DNA from: Calycina herbarum
Lineage: Eukaryota > Ascomycota > Leotiomycetes > Helotiales > Pezizellaceae
Length of the DNA: 64,000 bases
Reading direction: 5' to 3'
Assembly: GCA_001414485.1 (NCBI GenBank)
Contig: LLEY01000159.1
Span: forward strand, 78,985 to 142,984
In this document: positions 47,375 to 58,966 of the stretch, piece after piece
Layout of the letters: each line of letters opens with the position of its first letter
Numbering within the stretch: the stretch's first letter is position 1
Notes under the pieces: model-generated
Database searches by the model: none
What the model was told of the DNA's origin: nothing
The model's input: only the letters and a program-made list of their open reading frames with translations
Translations under genes and position numbers: made by a program

Positions 47375-47895
47375 TTGATTCATGAGGTCATCTGTTTGCC
47401 TCGTTCGTCAGTTTTGTTTGGTATATTCGCTTATTTGCTGTAACAGCTGGAAACGCGTGTATAAACTATTGACAAACACGCGTGCAAGATAGTGAAGTTG
47501 AACATTCTCGCCTGATCCGTTATCGTACTTCTCCAGGAGACCCACACTTGCATGCACCCCCTTGTGAATTACCATCCGCTAAGCCTTCCAATGACTTGGG
47601 GAGATACCGGGCACTTGTAGATCTTCCATACAAGGGTTGACTAAAGTTTATTTTTGGTGTTCCGGACTCCATTTCCAAGGCTTGTGTTGGGCATGGACTT
47701 ATTTCGTGGGGATAAACTCTGATACATTGTGGTCTTGATTGGAATTGTGGTCAGTTTCTTGAGTTCTGACCACACAGAGACACCAGAAAGGGCTTGCAGG
47801 CTCGGACTTGCCTTCGGTTTGAACGGCAAGGTTAGTCGAAGTAGACATGGAGCCGCATTGGGCGAGTTACTTCGAAGGTCTCGGGACGGTGCATG

Positions 47896-47902
47896 TATAT
47901 AA
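47896..47902 (+). promoter_or_regulatory. Putative TATA box of the laccase gene
   Basis: TATATAA about 170 nt upstream of the laccase ATG, followed by a CT/CA-rich leader. Confidence 0.45.
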
Positions 47903-48025
47903 CTCCTCCTCCTCACCACCAAAAACAATCTCCTCATCATCCAACGATCCATCTCCTTCTCTCTTTCCTTGCTTTTCGGCATCTCTCTTTGCATTTTCCT
48001 ATCATTTGATTATTTACAGTCGTTC

Positions 48026-48065
48026 TTCGTCAGTTTTTCGTCAGTTTTTCGTCAGTTTTTCGTCA
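48026..48065 (+). repeat. 11-bp tandem repeat in the laccase leader
   Basis: TTCGTCAGTTT repeated three times plus a partial fourth unit (TTCGTCA), ending two bases before the ATG at 48068. Confidence 0.9.
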
Positions 48066-48067
48066 TC

Positions 48068-50229
48068 ATGTATATTTCCTCTTTCCTTTCGGCCTCCTCT
48101 GGCCTGGCTATGCTGCTCTCCGGAGTCAACGCGGCGCCTCATATTCAATCTCAGTCTCATTCTCTCGGCAAAAGGGCTTGCGACAACTCAGCATCGGCTC
48201 GTTCTTGTTGGGGTGAGTATTCAACTGTAAGCTTCATCCTCCTTCGCTATTTACAGCTCTTGAACTAACAATAAATGCAGAGCACCAATTACTACGACGA
48301 GGTCCCCGATACTGGAGTCACAGTCGAGGTAAGTTCTACTCCACTCCTTTGTTGGGACCAAATTCCGGACTTTCGCTTATTTTCCTCGCAGGTCTACCTT
48401 GAGCTCGTCAACACCACAGCATCATTAGACGGTGTCGAACGCAACGTTCTCTTAGTCAACGGCACCTTCCCAGGTCCAACCATAATTGCTGATTGGGGTG
48501 ACACCGTTGTTGTCCACCTTACCAACAGTTTAGCGTATGTTTCAATTTTTGGCTGTTCTATGAAGTAAACTGACCCAGACATAGGAACAATGGTACTGGC
48601 TTGCATTTCCACGGTATCCGTCAAAATTACACAAATCAGATGGACGGTGTTCCTTCCATTACCCAATGTCCTACCGCACCTGGAGAGTCAATCACCTACA
48701 CCTGGAGAGCGACCCAATACGGTTCAACGTGGTATCACTCCCATTTCGCTCTGCAAGCATGGGAAGGTGTTCTCGGTGGTATCATTATCAACGGCCCAGC
48801 GACGGCGAACTATGACCATGAGTGAGTTATTTCTTTATCTACGCGCTATCTAGACGCCAATTCGGAAACAGTACGCTAATTAGTTGCAGTATGGGACACA
48901 TGTTCTTGAATGATTGGACTCACGCCACAGCCGATGCCATGTACAGTGAGGCTCAGACTACTGGCCCTCCTACTCTGTAAGCAACTTCACTGCTCCCCCG
49001 TGCCGTCTCCCAATGTATGCTAATTTGTTGTAGTGATAACGGTCTCATCAACGGCACGAATACCTATGACGGTTCAGGATCAAGATTTGAAGTTTCTGTC
49101 ACTGAGGGGGATTCCTACCGCATAAGATGTGAGTAAAATTCTAAAGCCGAGACATTTTTCATTCTCAACACTTCCATACCTGCCTTACAGCTTCTTGTCC
49201 TTCTGCTTCTCAAACATTCTTAAAGCAATACTGACTCCGATATCCTGTAGTGGTCAACGGTGCCATCGATACTCACTTCAAATGGATGATTGACGGTCAT
49301 TCTTTCGAGGTCATCGCCATGGATCTTGTCCCAATTGTCCCATACAACACTACCGTTCTCAGCATCGGAATGGGAGAGCGTTACGATGTAGTAGTCAACA
49401 TGAACCAGACCGCCGGCAACTACTGGATCAGAGCTATCCCCCAAACGTTCTGTTCCGACAACGACAACGCCGATGATATCAAGGGTATTCTAAGATATGA
49501 TTCTACTTCCACTGACGACCCAACCACCAGTGCCTATACCTACGATGGTTAGTTGATCCTCGACACTTCTAGAAATGACAATACTGACTCTGACATCTTC
49601 TAGACAACTGCTCAGACGAAGACATGACCAACCTTGTTCCATACTACGCCATGAACGCTTCCGATGAGGATGAGACCGACGACTTCGCTGTCACTGTCGG
49701 AAGATCCAACAACTTGTTCAAATGGTACATGGCCGGTACCACCTTCGAAGTCGAATGGGCCAACCCAACTCTTCTCCAAGTCTACGAGGGAAACACCAGC
49801 TACACCACCAACTCCCACGTCATTGAGCTCGACACTGCCGATGAATGGGTCTACTTCGTCATCGAGACTACCCAAGCCGTCCCACATCCAATCCATCTCC
49901 ACGGTCACGACTTCTATATCCTCGCACAGGATACCGGAACTTACTCTACCTCCACTACTCTCACCACCACCAACCCTCCAAGACGTGATGTCGCCATGCT
50001 TCCAGCTTCCGGTTACTTGGTCATTGCTTTCCAAACCGACAACCCAGGAGCTTGGTTGATGCACTGCCACATCGGTTGGCACACATCTGAGGGATTTGCC
50101 CTCCAATTGGTCGAGCGTGTGTCCGAGATCCCAGCTCTCATGGACTACGATTCCCTCAACAGCACCTGTGCCGCATGGGAGACCTATGCTGAGTTGAGCG
50201 GAGTCGAGCGTGAGGATTCCGGAGTGTAA
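48068..50229 (+). CDS. Secreted ascomycete laccase (multicopper oxidase)
   Basis: Oxidises phenols with reduction of O2 to water, extracellular. Eight exons: 48068-48226, 48281-48328, 48392-48534, 48585-48821, 48890-48976, 49034-49128, 49251-49547, 49604-50229; 563 aa. Signal peptide 1-22, propeptide ending LGKR (35-36), mature chain starting ACDN. All four copper motifs are intact: LHFHG (124-127), WYHSH (166-170), HPIHLHGH (450-457), HCHIGWH (509-515). The residue ten after the copper-ligand Cys510 is Phe520, the axial position of the type 1 site. The protein ends DSGV, the C-terminal plug tail typical of ascomycete laccases, cut during maturation in characterised enzymes. Intron 6 (122 nt) is the longest. 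Many N-glycosylation sequons. Botrytis-type laccases (Lcc2-like) are the nearest I recall, without being able to assign a paralogue. Confidence 0.97.
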
Positions 50230-51634
50230 ACGTACAAACGTTTGATGGATGAAAAGATAGATGGGGACATGATCTCTCGATGTCACATGGAGTTTTCGTT
50301 TTTTGATTGGTTTTTGGGTTGGGATTGGGGGTATAGCGGCATTGCACATAGACTTTGACTTTTTTTTGTTTTCCTTTAAGAACGACTGTTTTCCTTTTTC
50401 TCTTTTTTTCATCAAGATGGCTTGAGATGGTACATGGATGGATTCCGAAAATGTTTCAATCATGAGCTTGGGATTTGGGATTGAGGTATATCATTGGAGT
50501 TTCATATATACACACTCATTTCGTTTTACACTACATTACAAGAGGATGGGGTGGCGGTTGTTTAGATTAGATAGAGATGTTAGATACCTTTTTGGGGAAT
50601 AGCAGTCACAGTTACTTCTCTATCTTAGCTTACACATCAAATTTAAATTAAAGTGTTTACTTCATTCTGCTTCCGTGAAATCAATTGGTGTGTTTATAAT
50701 TTTCTTGGAGGCTCGTTACTACTGCCTCGCACCCCTGAGCTTCGGCTAAATCACGTGGATCAGCCAATAGAATGCTTAGCCTTGACTTTTTTCTATCCAG
50801 TCACATGGTTTCTAAAGTAAACTACTATCATTTTATAAGTTTTATATATTATTTATATGATGATAAAATCACTCTATAAAATCAAGGAATATAAAGTATC
50901 TCTCGATTTAAAAATTAGGTAAGTAATCAACTTAAGTCATGTGATATTTACCTAGTACTACAGAGCTCTAGTGTTAAAAATCCGATATTTACGATAAACA
51001 TCGTATCGCCGCCTAAGTCTACGTCAAACAATATTCAATTACCTTAGACTGTTTTATATAATCAAAAGTAAAGTAGAAGGTGTACGTACAGTTACGAGTG
51101 ATACTGACTTCATACCCCGATATCTCCACAAACCACGGGTAGTAAATACCACGTTCGTACCTGTCTACCTAGACATTGTTCCAACCATTTGCAACAATTA
51201 CTTTGCATTACCCAAGATACTTGGAAAAATTTAGAATATTAGCCCAAGTGTTTAGAACAATCAATTTTCAGTGTCCCAAAGTATTTGGGGTAATATTAAA
51301 ATATACAGCTGTTTTTCCATCTGCCCCGCAAGTCCGATGCATAGAATGAAGCATTTACTTGCGAGAACCACCAACCTTTCAAAAAACATGCTGAACTGGA
51401 TAACACCTCTTATAGTGTTCTCCTTACTGATATGAGTTGATTTTCGTCGAGATGTAGTAGAAGATTCGATGAAAACTAGACGATAAGAACGTGTGGTAGA
51501 CAAGAAATATTCCACTCCCTCTCAGCAGCTCCCCACCTCCGAATTGTCCCGTTTTACAACAACATAAAACATCTACCTAAATTTTTCTACCAGGAGCTTT
51601 TGTATTAAAACACAACATGAGCTTGCTCATGGTG
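50230..51634. other. Intergenic, increasingly AT-rich
   Basis: Laccase 3' UTR to about 50.6 kb, then AT-rich DNA with no gene. Contains the right palindromic array (51175-51294); the 84-codon minus-strand frame at 51261-51515 overlaps that array and is not called. Confidence 0.5.
51175..51294 (+). repeat. Palindromic-unit tandem array, right copy
   Basis: Four units of 31-34 bp starting ATTGTTCCAAC, ATTACCCAAGATACTTGG, ATTAGCCCAAGTGTTTAG and AGTGTCCCAAAGTATTTGG. Each unit is close to an inverted repeat centred on CCAAGTACTTGG, flanked by ATTGT/ACAAT, then a short TTTAAAAT-like spacer. The first and last units also pair with each other across the array. Confidence 0.75.
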
Positions 51635-51696
51635 TACAGAGAAGATTAGCATGGCCCCTGCACTAAGGATGACACGCTCGATTAAAGAGAAGCTAC
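51635..51696 (+). pseudogene. Truncated U6 snRNA-like copy
   Basis: About 62 bp match the 3' two thirds of the U6 gene 120 bp away on the other strand, from the ACAGAGA box through the AGC triad and internal stem-loop to AGAGAAGCTAC, with two transitions. The normal U6 sequence upstream of ACAGAGA is missing; instead a perfect hairpin (CATGAG, CTTG loop, CTCATG) lies at 51616-51631. There is no T-run terminator after it. Most likely a 5'-truncated, retrotransposed or duplicated copy; a divergent transcribed U6 variant is less likely. Confidence 0.75.
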
Positions 51697-51814
51697 TCTA
51701 CCACACCCTTACTTAACCCCCACGAGCACCCCCACGAACAAAAAAATGACAAAAAATTAGATCCCAACTTCAAATTCACTTTAGACTTCTAAAATAAAGG
51801 TTGAAAAACCAAAA

Positions 51815-51914
51815 AAATTGGTAGCTTCTCTTTGATTGAGCGTGTCATCCTTAGTGCAGGGGCCATGCTAATCTTCTCTGTATCGTTTCAAATTGACCAA
51901 ATGCCCGAAGGCAA
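51815..51914 (-). ncRNA. U6 spliceosomal snRNA
   Basis: Pol III-transcribed catalytic snRNA. On the minus strand: 5' stem-loop GCCTTCGGGC (51912-51903), then TTTGGTCAATTTGAAACGAT, the ACAGAGA box, the AGC catalytic triad in GATTAGCATGGCCCC, the internal stem-loop with AAGGATGACAC, and a terminator run of seven T (51817-51811). The order and sequence closely match the U6 of fission yeast as I recall it. No intron. A TATA element lies 21-27 bp upstream. Exact ends are estimated to within a few bases. Confidence 0.95.
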
Positions 51915-51934
51915 AGAAGTCTTGCTTATTTGTG

Positions 51935-51941
51935 AATATAA
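51935..51941 (-). promoter_or_regulatory. TATA box of the U6 gene
   Basis: TTATATT on the minus strand, at -21 to -27 from the estimated U6 start, the usual position for a Pol III type 3-like U6 promoter. Confidence 0.65.
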
Positions 51942-52632
51942 CCAGTATTTGAGAAGTGGGACTTTTTTATTTGTGGGGTGGGGCTCGTACGAGCTAGGAC
52001 TTGATTGGTTGGTGGAAAGGAGAGGCTGGTGTCAGGTGAGTTGGTGAATTGAGCCTGAGGCTAGAAGACCATGAGGACTATTTTCAACAGGATGCCGATC
52101 ACTGTTAACAACCTTCAGCCCTCGCAACCTACAAACCCATCTCCTCTGGAATTCGGAGAAAATAGAGACGACAGAAATATATCCAACTTCTTTGTTTCCA
52201 AGGTCGTTCCAAAGTATTAAAGTAGCTATAACCGATATCCCGGCCTCGTGCACGGTCCTGGCAAAAGCCCGCCGAAAAACCCCTCTTTTTACCTCGACTA
52301 TCACTACTTTAACTATGGCTAGAATAGACAAATCTCATTAGATTAACTTAGCAGTAGCAGCAATTGAAAGAGGAGAGTATAGCAATTTTACTAAGGCAGC
52401 TAAGAAGTATAGGTGTAACCGTACTACTATCTTACAAAGGATTAGAGGCTTGACTATAACACGCAAAGACGCTACTACCCTTTACCACCAAGCACTTACT
52501 AAGGAGTAAGAAGAAGTCCTGATTCGACAGATTAATAACCTTACTAATCAAGCAATACCCCCTACGTCTTCAATTATTAAGAACCTTATAGAAGAGATAT
52601 ATAGGAGCGCGGTAGAGAAGAACTAGACTAGA

Positions 52633-52951
52633 TGTGATAGCCCGCTACTAAGAATAAGAGTTGCTAAGGTTGTATACGTATCAGATAGGATACGGTTCAG
52701 GGTATAGGAATGCTAAGGGTTACGTGGAATGTAAGGATTACGTATTCGAGTATTAGAATGTCCGGTTCGGACCTCCGAGTCTATTATTATTATCCGAACC
52801 CTTTTATATATAGATGCCCTTACCCTTAGTATCAGGAAAGGTTAATTTAATCTTTTCCTTCGTATTTAGAGCCTAGTATCTAAGTATGTTATTCTACGGA
52901 ACACACTTCTATATACCTCTTTCATAGTATTGTCTATTTTATACTATTATA
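52633..52951 (+). repeat. 5' LTR of the Gypsy element
   Basis: Starts TGTGATAGCCCGC, ends ATTATA (CA end decayed to TA); 319 bp, aligning end to end with 58648-58966. Most differences are C/T or G/A, and this copy keeps more G and C than the 3' LTR. Confidence 0.9.
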
Positions 52952-55900
52952 TTAAAAGATCAAATTCTTCTCGCCGAGGACAGCCTATTATAATATCTAA
53001 CCAAGCACGTTAACGTTCTATATCGAATTCGATTCAGCCTAGATTCGGATCAGTATAACGACAACCTCAAATTACTAGTTTATAGATAGCTAGTAATATC
53101 AGAGTTTAATATCTATTAGTTAGCTAGTAAAAAGCGTATCCTCTAATACGTTAAGAAAGTAGAAGACGCTAAGGATTCCTAAGACTTTAAATAACCCTCT
53201 CTATATAGAGATTACTATATAAGGTTCGGAAAGTCGATATTAAGTTACCTAGAAGGCTCCCGAATCTACCTCTAAACCTCTCTCTAATAATATCGAGTAT
53301 ATTAAACTAAGGAGCGACCCTAGGTCCCTTCTAAGCTCTACTAGAGAGCGTTAAGTAACCTACTAGAGAAACTAGTAGGTCCCTCTCCGAATACGTACTA
53401 AACCGTACTCGTATACCTAAACCTAAAAAGTTAAGGAATAACAAAGGCAAGGGCCTAGCCCGAAACCTCAGAGACCTATAAGACTTTTCTAATATAGACG
53501 AGATATAGAGTATAGTATAAGAATTAGAAGAAGAACTTTAAAATAACAACTATCGGTTTAGATAGTTAGAATCTATTATAAAAGAACTCTAAGAATAAAC
53601 CAGAGTCTCTTAACCTTCTTAACCCGAAACCGACTATAACTCTCCTTCTATTCTAAGCACTATACTAGATCTCTTTCGCTTAAGAAGCGAACCTGCCTCT
53701 AATACCTTCTCTCAACAGCAGACCACTCTATATAACTCTAAATATAGTCCGAATACTCTCTAACTCGCTAAAAGCAAAATCATAGAAAAAATTAAACCTT
53801 TAGACAATAGCATATTACTAATATACTAATAATAGAAGATATTAGTACGCGATAGACTTCTAGTAAATACCGATTATTATAATATAAGTCTAACTCGAAA
53901 AGCCCTTATCTAGAGAATAACTACTAAAATCGCTAGGAACTACCTTAAGCTCCGATACTAGTCTAAGTCGATTTATATTACTTTCTATAATTATTAAGAT
54001 ATAATTAAACTTTTAGATTTATATTTCTTAATCAGATATAAGACAGAGGATATATAGAACGCTTTCTAGGCCTTATAGATAGGTAGAAAAGATTATACTA
54101 GAGAAACGTTTACTAACTTCAGAGGTCGCTTTTCGAGTATAGCTATACTTAGAGAGATACTAGAGTTAGAACGATTCTTCTATATATAAGAGAAAATTAT
54201 ACTACAGCTACGAAACTCGGCCGCTACACTTAAGAGACGTTAGAATTATAACTTTGTCGAAATAGTAGTAGATCTCCTAGCTCTAGATAAGGAACGACGC
54301 TAAAACACTAAGTTATACACAGCTAATACAACTAAGCTAGTCGGTATAAACACTTTAGTTAAAAAGACTACTTTTTAATCCTTATCTAGTTTAATACTAA
54401 AACCCTTACTACCTATAAACAGATCCTTCTCTACTATTTAGACTACTTTAAGAATATTTAAAACCACCTCTACTAGCAAACGTTAAAAGACTCTAGACCG
54501 AGTCCTAGCCGGTACGACGTACTACTACTATAGTAAGCCTAGGTACTATAAAACCGACTACTCTTAGCTATCTAGTATTAAAGAAATAGTCTAAGAAGTA
54601 GACAAAGATAATCTACAAGTCCTTATAAAGTACCTCGATTCTAATCTAAATTAGAGGGAAAACAAGGCAGCCTAGATAAAGACTCCTTCCTAGGCCTATA
54701 TAAATATAATCTATCGAATCTTAACCTTTCTAGACTTATAAGAGGAAACTAATTTCTTATAAATATAATACTTAGTATATATAGATACGGTGTTAAAACT
54801 CGAGCCTTAATAGATATAGAAGCGAATAGATTCCTATTCTTAAATCAACCCCTAGCTCTACAGCTATTCTAATCGTTAGGTATATAGATTCGAAAACTAC
54901 TCTACTCAGTACCTATTCGTAGATACGATAGTAGTATTAAGAGTAAAGTAATATAGTTTATATAACTATATCTAAACCTAGATCGACGTCGTATTCGAAA
55001 CTGCTCCTTTATCGTTCTAGACCTTAGATAATAAGACCTAATTATTAGAAATAAATAGTTAAAACATTTTAATATTCTCCTTAACTCTACTAGGAATCAA
55101 CTTATTTAGCTAGCTAAAACCCTACTAACTCCTTACTTTAGAAAGGAAATCTTACTTTCTCTAACTTCTAGCTAGAACTAGAAGTCTTATTTAAATACAT
55201 AGTCGGATATAAACTAAAGAGATTACACCTTCTATTAAGATAAAAAGCGAAGGAATAGTAAGCTCTTAGCTAAGTTATTACTATTATCTACGATATTAAC
55301 TCCTAACATCTACCTCTCTAACTCTACTCCGAATACTCTCCGACCTACTAGTACAGCTTAGACAGATCAGACCCTATACTCTTTTATTAGTAAAATAAGT
55401 ATAAATACTTTATATTTTAATATAAAGCGACCCGATACTAAGTTCTTTATAATAAGTATCTATAAATTAGATTAGATCATCGACGAAAGATCAGCTCTAC
55501 TCTTAGATAATACTAAGACCACGGACCTAATATAGTCCTAACTCCCTTAATATTACTTATTATTCTAGAATATATTCTTAAAAGCAGCCTCGGATAAACT
55601 TCTCTCTTACTACGTATACGACTATAAAATCACCTTAAACAAACCTCTTCCTACCTCCTACTCCCTACTATATCGACAGTCAACCGTAGAGCTATAAGCA
55701 ACGAAAGAGTACTTTATTAATAATTTAAATAAAGGATTTATTATTAATAGTAATAGTCCTTTCGCCTTACTAGTACTCTTCGTTAAAAAGCCTAATAGTA
55801 ATAAGCTACAGTTCTATATTAATTATTAGAAGCTAAATACTCTTACCTAAAACAACCCCTACCTAATTCCTCGTATCGATAAACTCCTTTCGAGATTAAG

Positions 55901-58635
55901 GAAAGCTAAGATCTTTACTAAGTTAGATATACGCTAAGCTTTCTATCGTATCCAAATAGACCTAGACTCAGAAGAGATAACTACGTTTAGAACTAGGTAT
56001 AGAATATATAAATATAAGATCCTTCCTTTTAGACTCTATAATAGACCAGCTACCTACTAACGTTATATAAACGACGTCTTAATCGAATATCTAAATAACT
56101 TCTATATCGCTTACCTAGATAATATATTAATTTATTCAAATAGTATCAAAGAATATAAGAAATAAGTTAGAAAGGTTCTAAATCAGCTCTAAGAAGCAGA
56201 ACTCTAAGTAGATATTAAGAAAAGCGAATTTAGTATTACTTAAGTCAAATATCTCAGTTATATATTAACTATAAAAGGACTTAAAGTAGACCCTAAGAAA
56301 GTAGAACCTCTATATAACTAGGCCCGACCTAGTACCATAACAGGTATAAAGTCCTACCTAGGCTTTTATAGTTTTTATAGACAATTTATTAAGAACTTTA
56401 GCAAAATCGTAAAACCTCTAACTACTATAACACGCTCTTTAGAGCCGTTTTAGTAGACACCCGAATACGAAGAAGCCTTCAAAGAATTATAGACCTAGCT
56501 ACTCTCAGTTTAAGCCTTATACTACTTCGACCTCGAATGTTCTACGAAGCTAGAGACAGACTCTTCTAATAGAGTAATAGTAGGTATATTCTCTTAATAA
56601 CATAGTAATCGTTAGTATCCTATAGGTTTCTATTCCCACGTCCTAGTCAGATATAAAACAAACTAGGAAATCTATAATAAGGAACTGTTTATAATTATAA
56701 AAGCGTTTAGAAAATAGCAACCCAAGCTTATATCGTATTAGAACCGTATTAACGTCTTCTTAGACTATAGATCCTTAGAATACTTTATAACAACAAAGTT
56801 ACTTACTTCTAAGTAAGTACAATAGATAGAATTCCTCTCTAACTTTAATTTCTAGATCTAATTCACGTCTAGAAAGAATAATTAAAAAGCAGATATACTA
56901 ACTAAACAAGAGTAAGATATTAGAATATAAGATTAAGTTAAGTTAGACAGCTACTCGCGTACCCTTCTTAGACCTATTAGGCTTAACCTCTAAATCAACG
57001 CCGATCTTACTTAGACCTTTTAAGTAATATCTCTTTCTATAATTAAGTTAGATATTATCCCTAAGTCTAGATCGGATCTGATTTAGAAGCTAAGGACAGC
57101 TAACACGTAATTATTCGAAAAGGAACGTAGAAAACTTAAGAATAGTTATACTATCTCGTCTAATAATTTACTTCTATTTAGAGGACGGCTTTATATCAAA
57201 AGAAACACTAAACTCTATACGAATCTGATCTAAGAAGCCTACGACTAAGTATCTAGTACTTACCTAAGTACTCGAAAGACATACTAGTTACTAGTATCCG
57301 CCTACTACTAGGTCGGCATAGGTTCGGACTATAAGCTATACATAGCTAACTACTAAGCTTATAAATACTCTTATCCTTAATAGACTAAATAATAAGGATT
57401 CCTCTACCTACTACTAGTACTAGATTACCTAATATAGTATATATATATAGACTTTAAGTTATTTCCTAAGAATAAGCATAGATATAATACTATACTAGTA
57501 TTTATTAACCGCCTTAGAAAGGATTCGGTGTTTATACCCTACTACTCTACCATCGACGCTAGAGGATTAGCCTAGCTTTTTATATAATAGATCTATTATT
57601 TTAGTTACTACTCTAAATCGATTACATTAGATAAAGAACCTTAATTCGTCTTAGCTTTTTAAATAGAATTCTATTATATTATCAGTATTAAGCTTAAACT
57701 CTCTATAGCTTACTATAAATAAATAGATAGTTAGACAGAGATTATAAACTAATATATCAATTAGAGGCTAAGGCCTTTTATAACCTACTATTAGAATAAC
57801 TAGAGCGAGTTAATCTCTCTTATAGACAGAGTATAAATAACCCTTCTATACTCATCTATTAGTATAACCTCTTATTAGCTTAAGTTCAGGCTAAATTCGC
57901 GAACCTTATAAGATTAGAATACTCCTAGAACCTCTATTCTCTAGGAATGACTAAATTATAATAAGGTAGTTAAGATAGCTATATATATATACTCTGTCTA
58001 GAACGTAGCTAAAGATAATATAAGCGAAGCCTAGTAGAGAATATAAGATAGTACGAATTAGTACTAAAGAGCTATCGACTAGGACGTTAGTAATAGAGTT
58101 TACTTATTAACTAAGAATCTTAAGATAAATCGACCTAGCCGAAAGCTAGCTGAATAATAGACTAGACCCTTTGAAATACTAGAACGTGTAGAACACTCTT
58201 ATAAACTAAAACTCCTAGAAGGATTATTAATCTATAATGTTTTCGCTACAGACGTACTATCTAAAGATCTAAATACCCCTCTACCTAGATAAGAAGTCTT
58301 AGAGCTACCCCTAGAAATTATTTAAGGTATATAAGAATAGGAAGTTTAAGAAATTCTCAGTAGTAGACTTTTTAGAAGATAACTATAATACTAGGTTAGA
58401 TAGGTTAGTTATAATATAAACCCTACTTAGTATTCTACTAATAATTTTTAAGGTTTACTATACCTTCTAAGAGACTTCTATACTAAATATCTAGACGAAC
58501 CAGGACCGCCTCAACTCCTCTCTAAATAGATCTAAGTATAGGAGGTAGATAAGAACTAACAACCGAGTTACTACTAAAAACAAACTCCGATACTACCCCA
58601 GCTATAATACAAAGCCTCGAAGACGAGTCTTTTTT

Positions 58636-58647
58636 AAGAGAGAGGGA
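58636..58647 (+). promoter_or_regulatory. Polypurine tract
   Basis: AAGAGAGAGGGA directly before the 3' LTR; the plus-strand primer of Gypsy elements. Confidence 0.75.
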
Positions 58648-58966
58648 TATAATAGCCCGCTACTAAGAATAAGAGTTGCTAAGGTTATATACGTACTAGA
58701 TAGGATATAGTTCAAGGTATAGGAATACTAAGGGTTATATAGAATATAAGGATTACGTATTCAAGTATCGGAATGTCCGGTTCAGACCTCCGAGTCTATT
58801 ATTATTATCCGAACCCTTTTATATATAGATACTCTTACTCTTAGTATTAGAAAAGGTTAATTTAATCTTTTCCTTCGTATTTAGAGCCTAGTATCTAAGT
58901 ATATTATTCTACGGAACGTACTTCTATATACCTCTTTCATAGTATTATCTGTTTCGTACTATTATA
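58648..58966 (+). repeat. 3' LTR of the Gypsy element
   Basis: 319 bp, starts TATAATAGCCCGC (TG end decayed to TA). More AT-rich than its partner by RIP-type transitions. Confidence 0.9.

Larger units (their letters stand above)
46326..48067. other. Divergent promoter region, secreted protein/laccase
   Basis: No gene seen in 1.74 kb. Contains both promoters, the 96-bp inverted-repeat element at 47279-47374, a TATA box at about 47896 and the laccase leader with an 11-bp tandem repeat. A C-rich minus-strand frame at 46661-46984 has no recognisable content. Confidence 0.55.
52633..58966 (+). mobile_element. Ty3/Gypsy chromovirus, complete but RIP-degraded
   Basis: 6.3-kb LTR retrotransposon with 319-bp LTRs, CTAGA/CTAGG target duplication (52628-52632; 58967-58971) and a polypurine tract before the 3' LTR. 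Domain order by reading through stops: Gag zinc knuckle decayed to YYYYSKPRYYKTDYS (about 54527-54575; Cys/His to Tyr by G-to-A and C-to-T), reverse transcriptase (about 55.8-56.1 kb; PRIDKLLSRLRKAKIFTKLD), RNase H (about 56.5-56.8 kb; KLETDSS), integrase (about 57.2-58.2 kb; SIAYY, SYKLKLLEGLLIYNVFATD) and a C-terminal chromodomain-like segment (58.34-58.54 kb). This order is Gypsy, not Copia. No open frame survives. Confidence 0.9.

Noticed and set aside
45063..51294. CRISPR-like array from the palindromic repeats
   Set aside because: Units are contiguous and degenerate without unique spacers, and the host is a fungus.
51261..51515. 84-codon minus-strand frame near the right palindromic array
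   Set aside because: It overlaps the tandem array and has no recognisable content.
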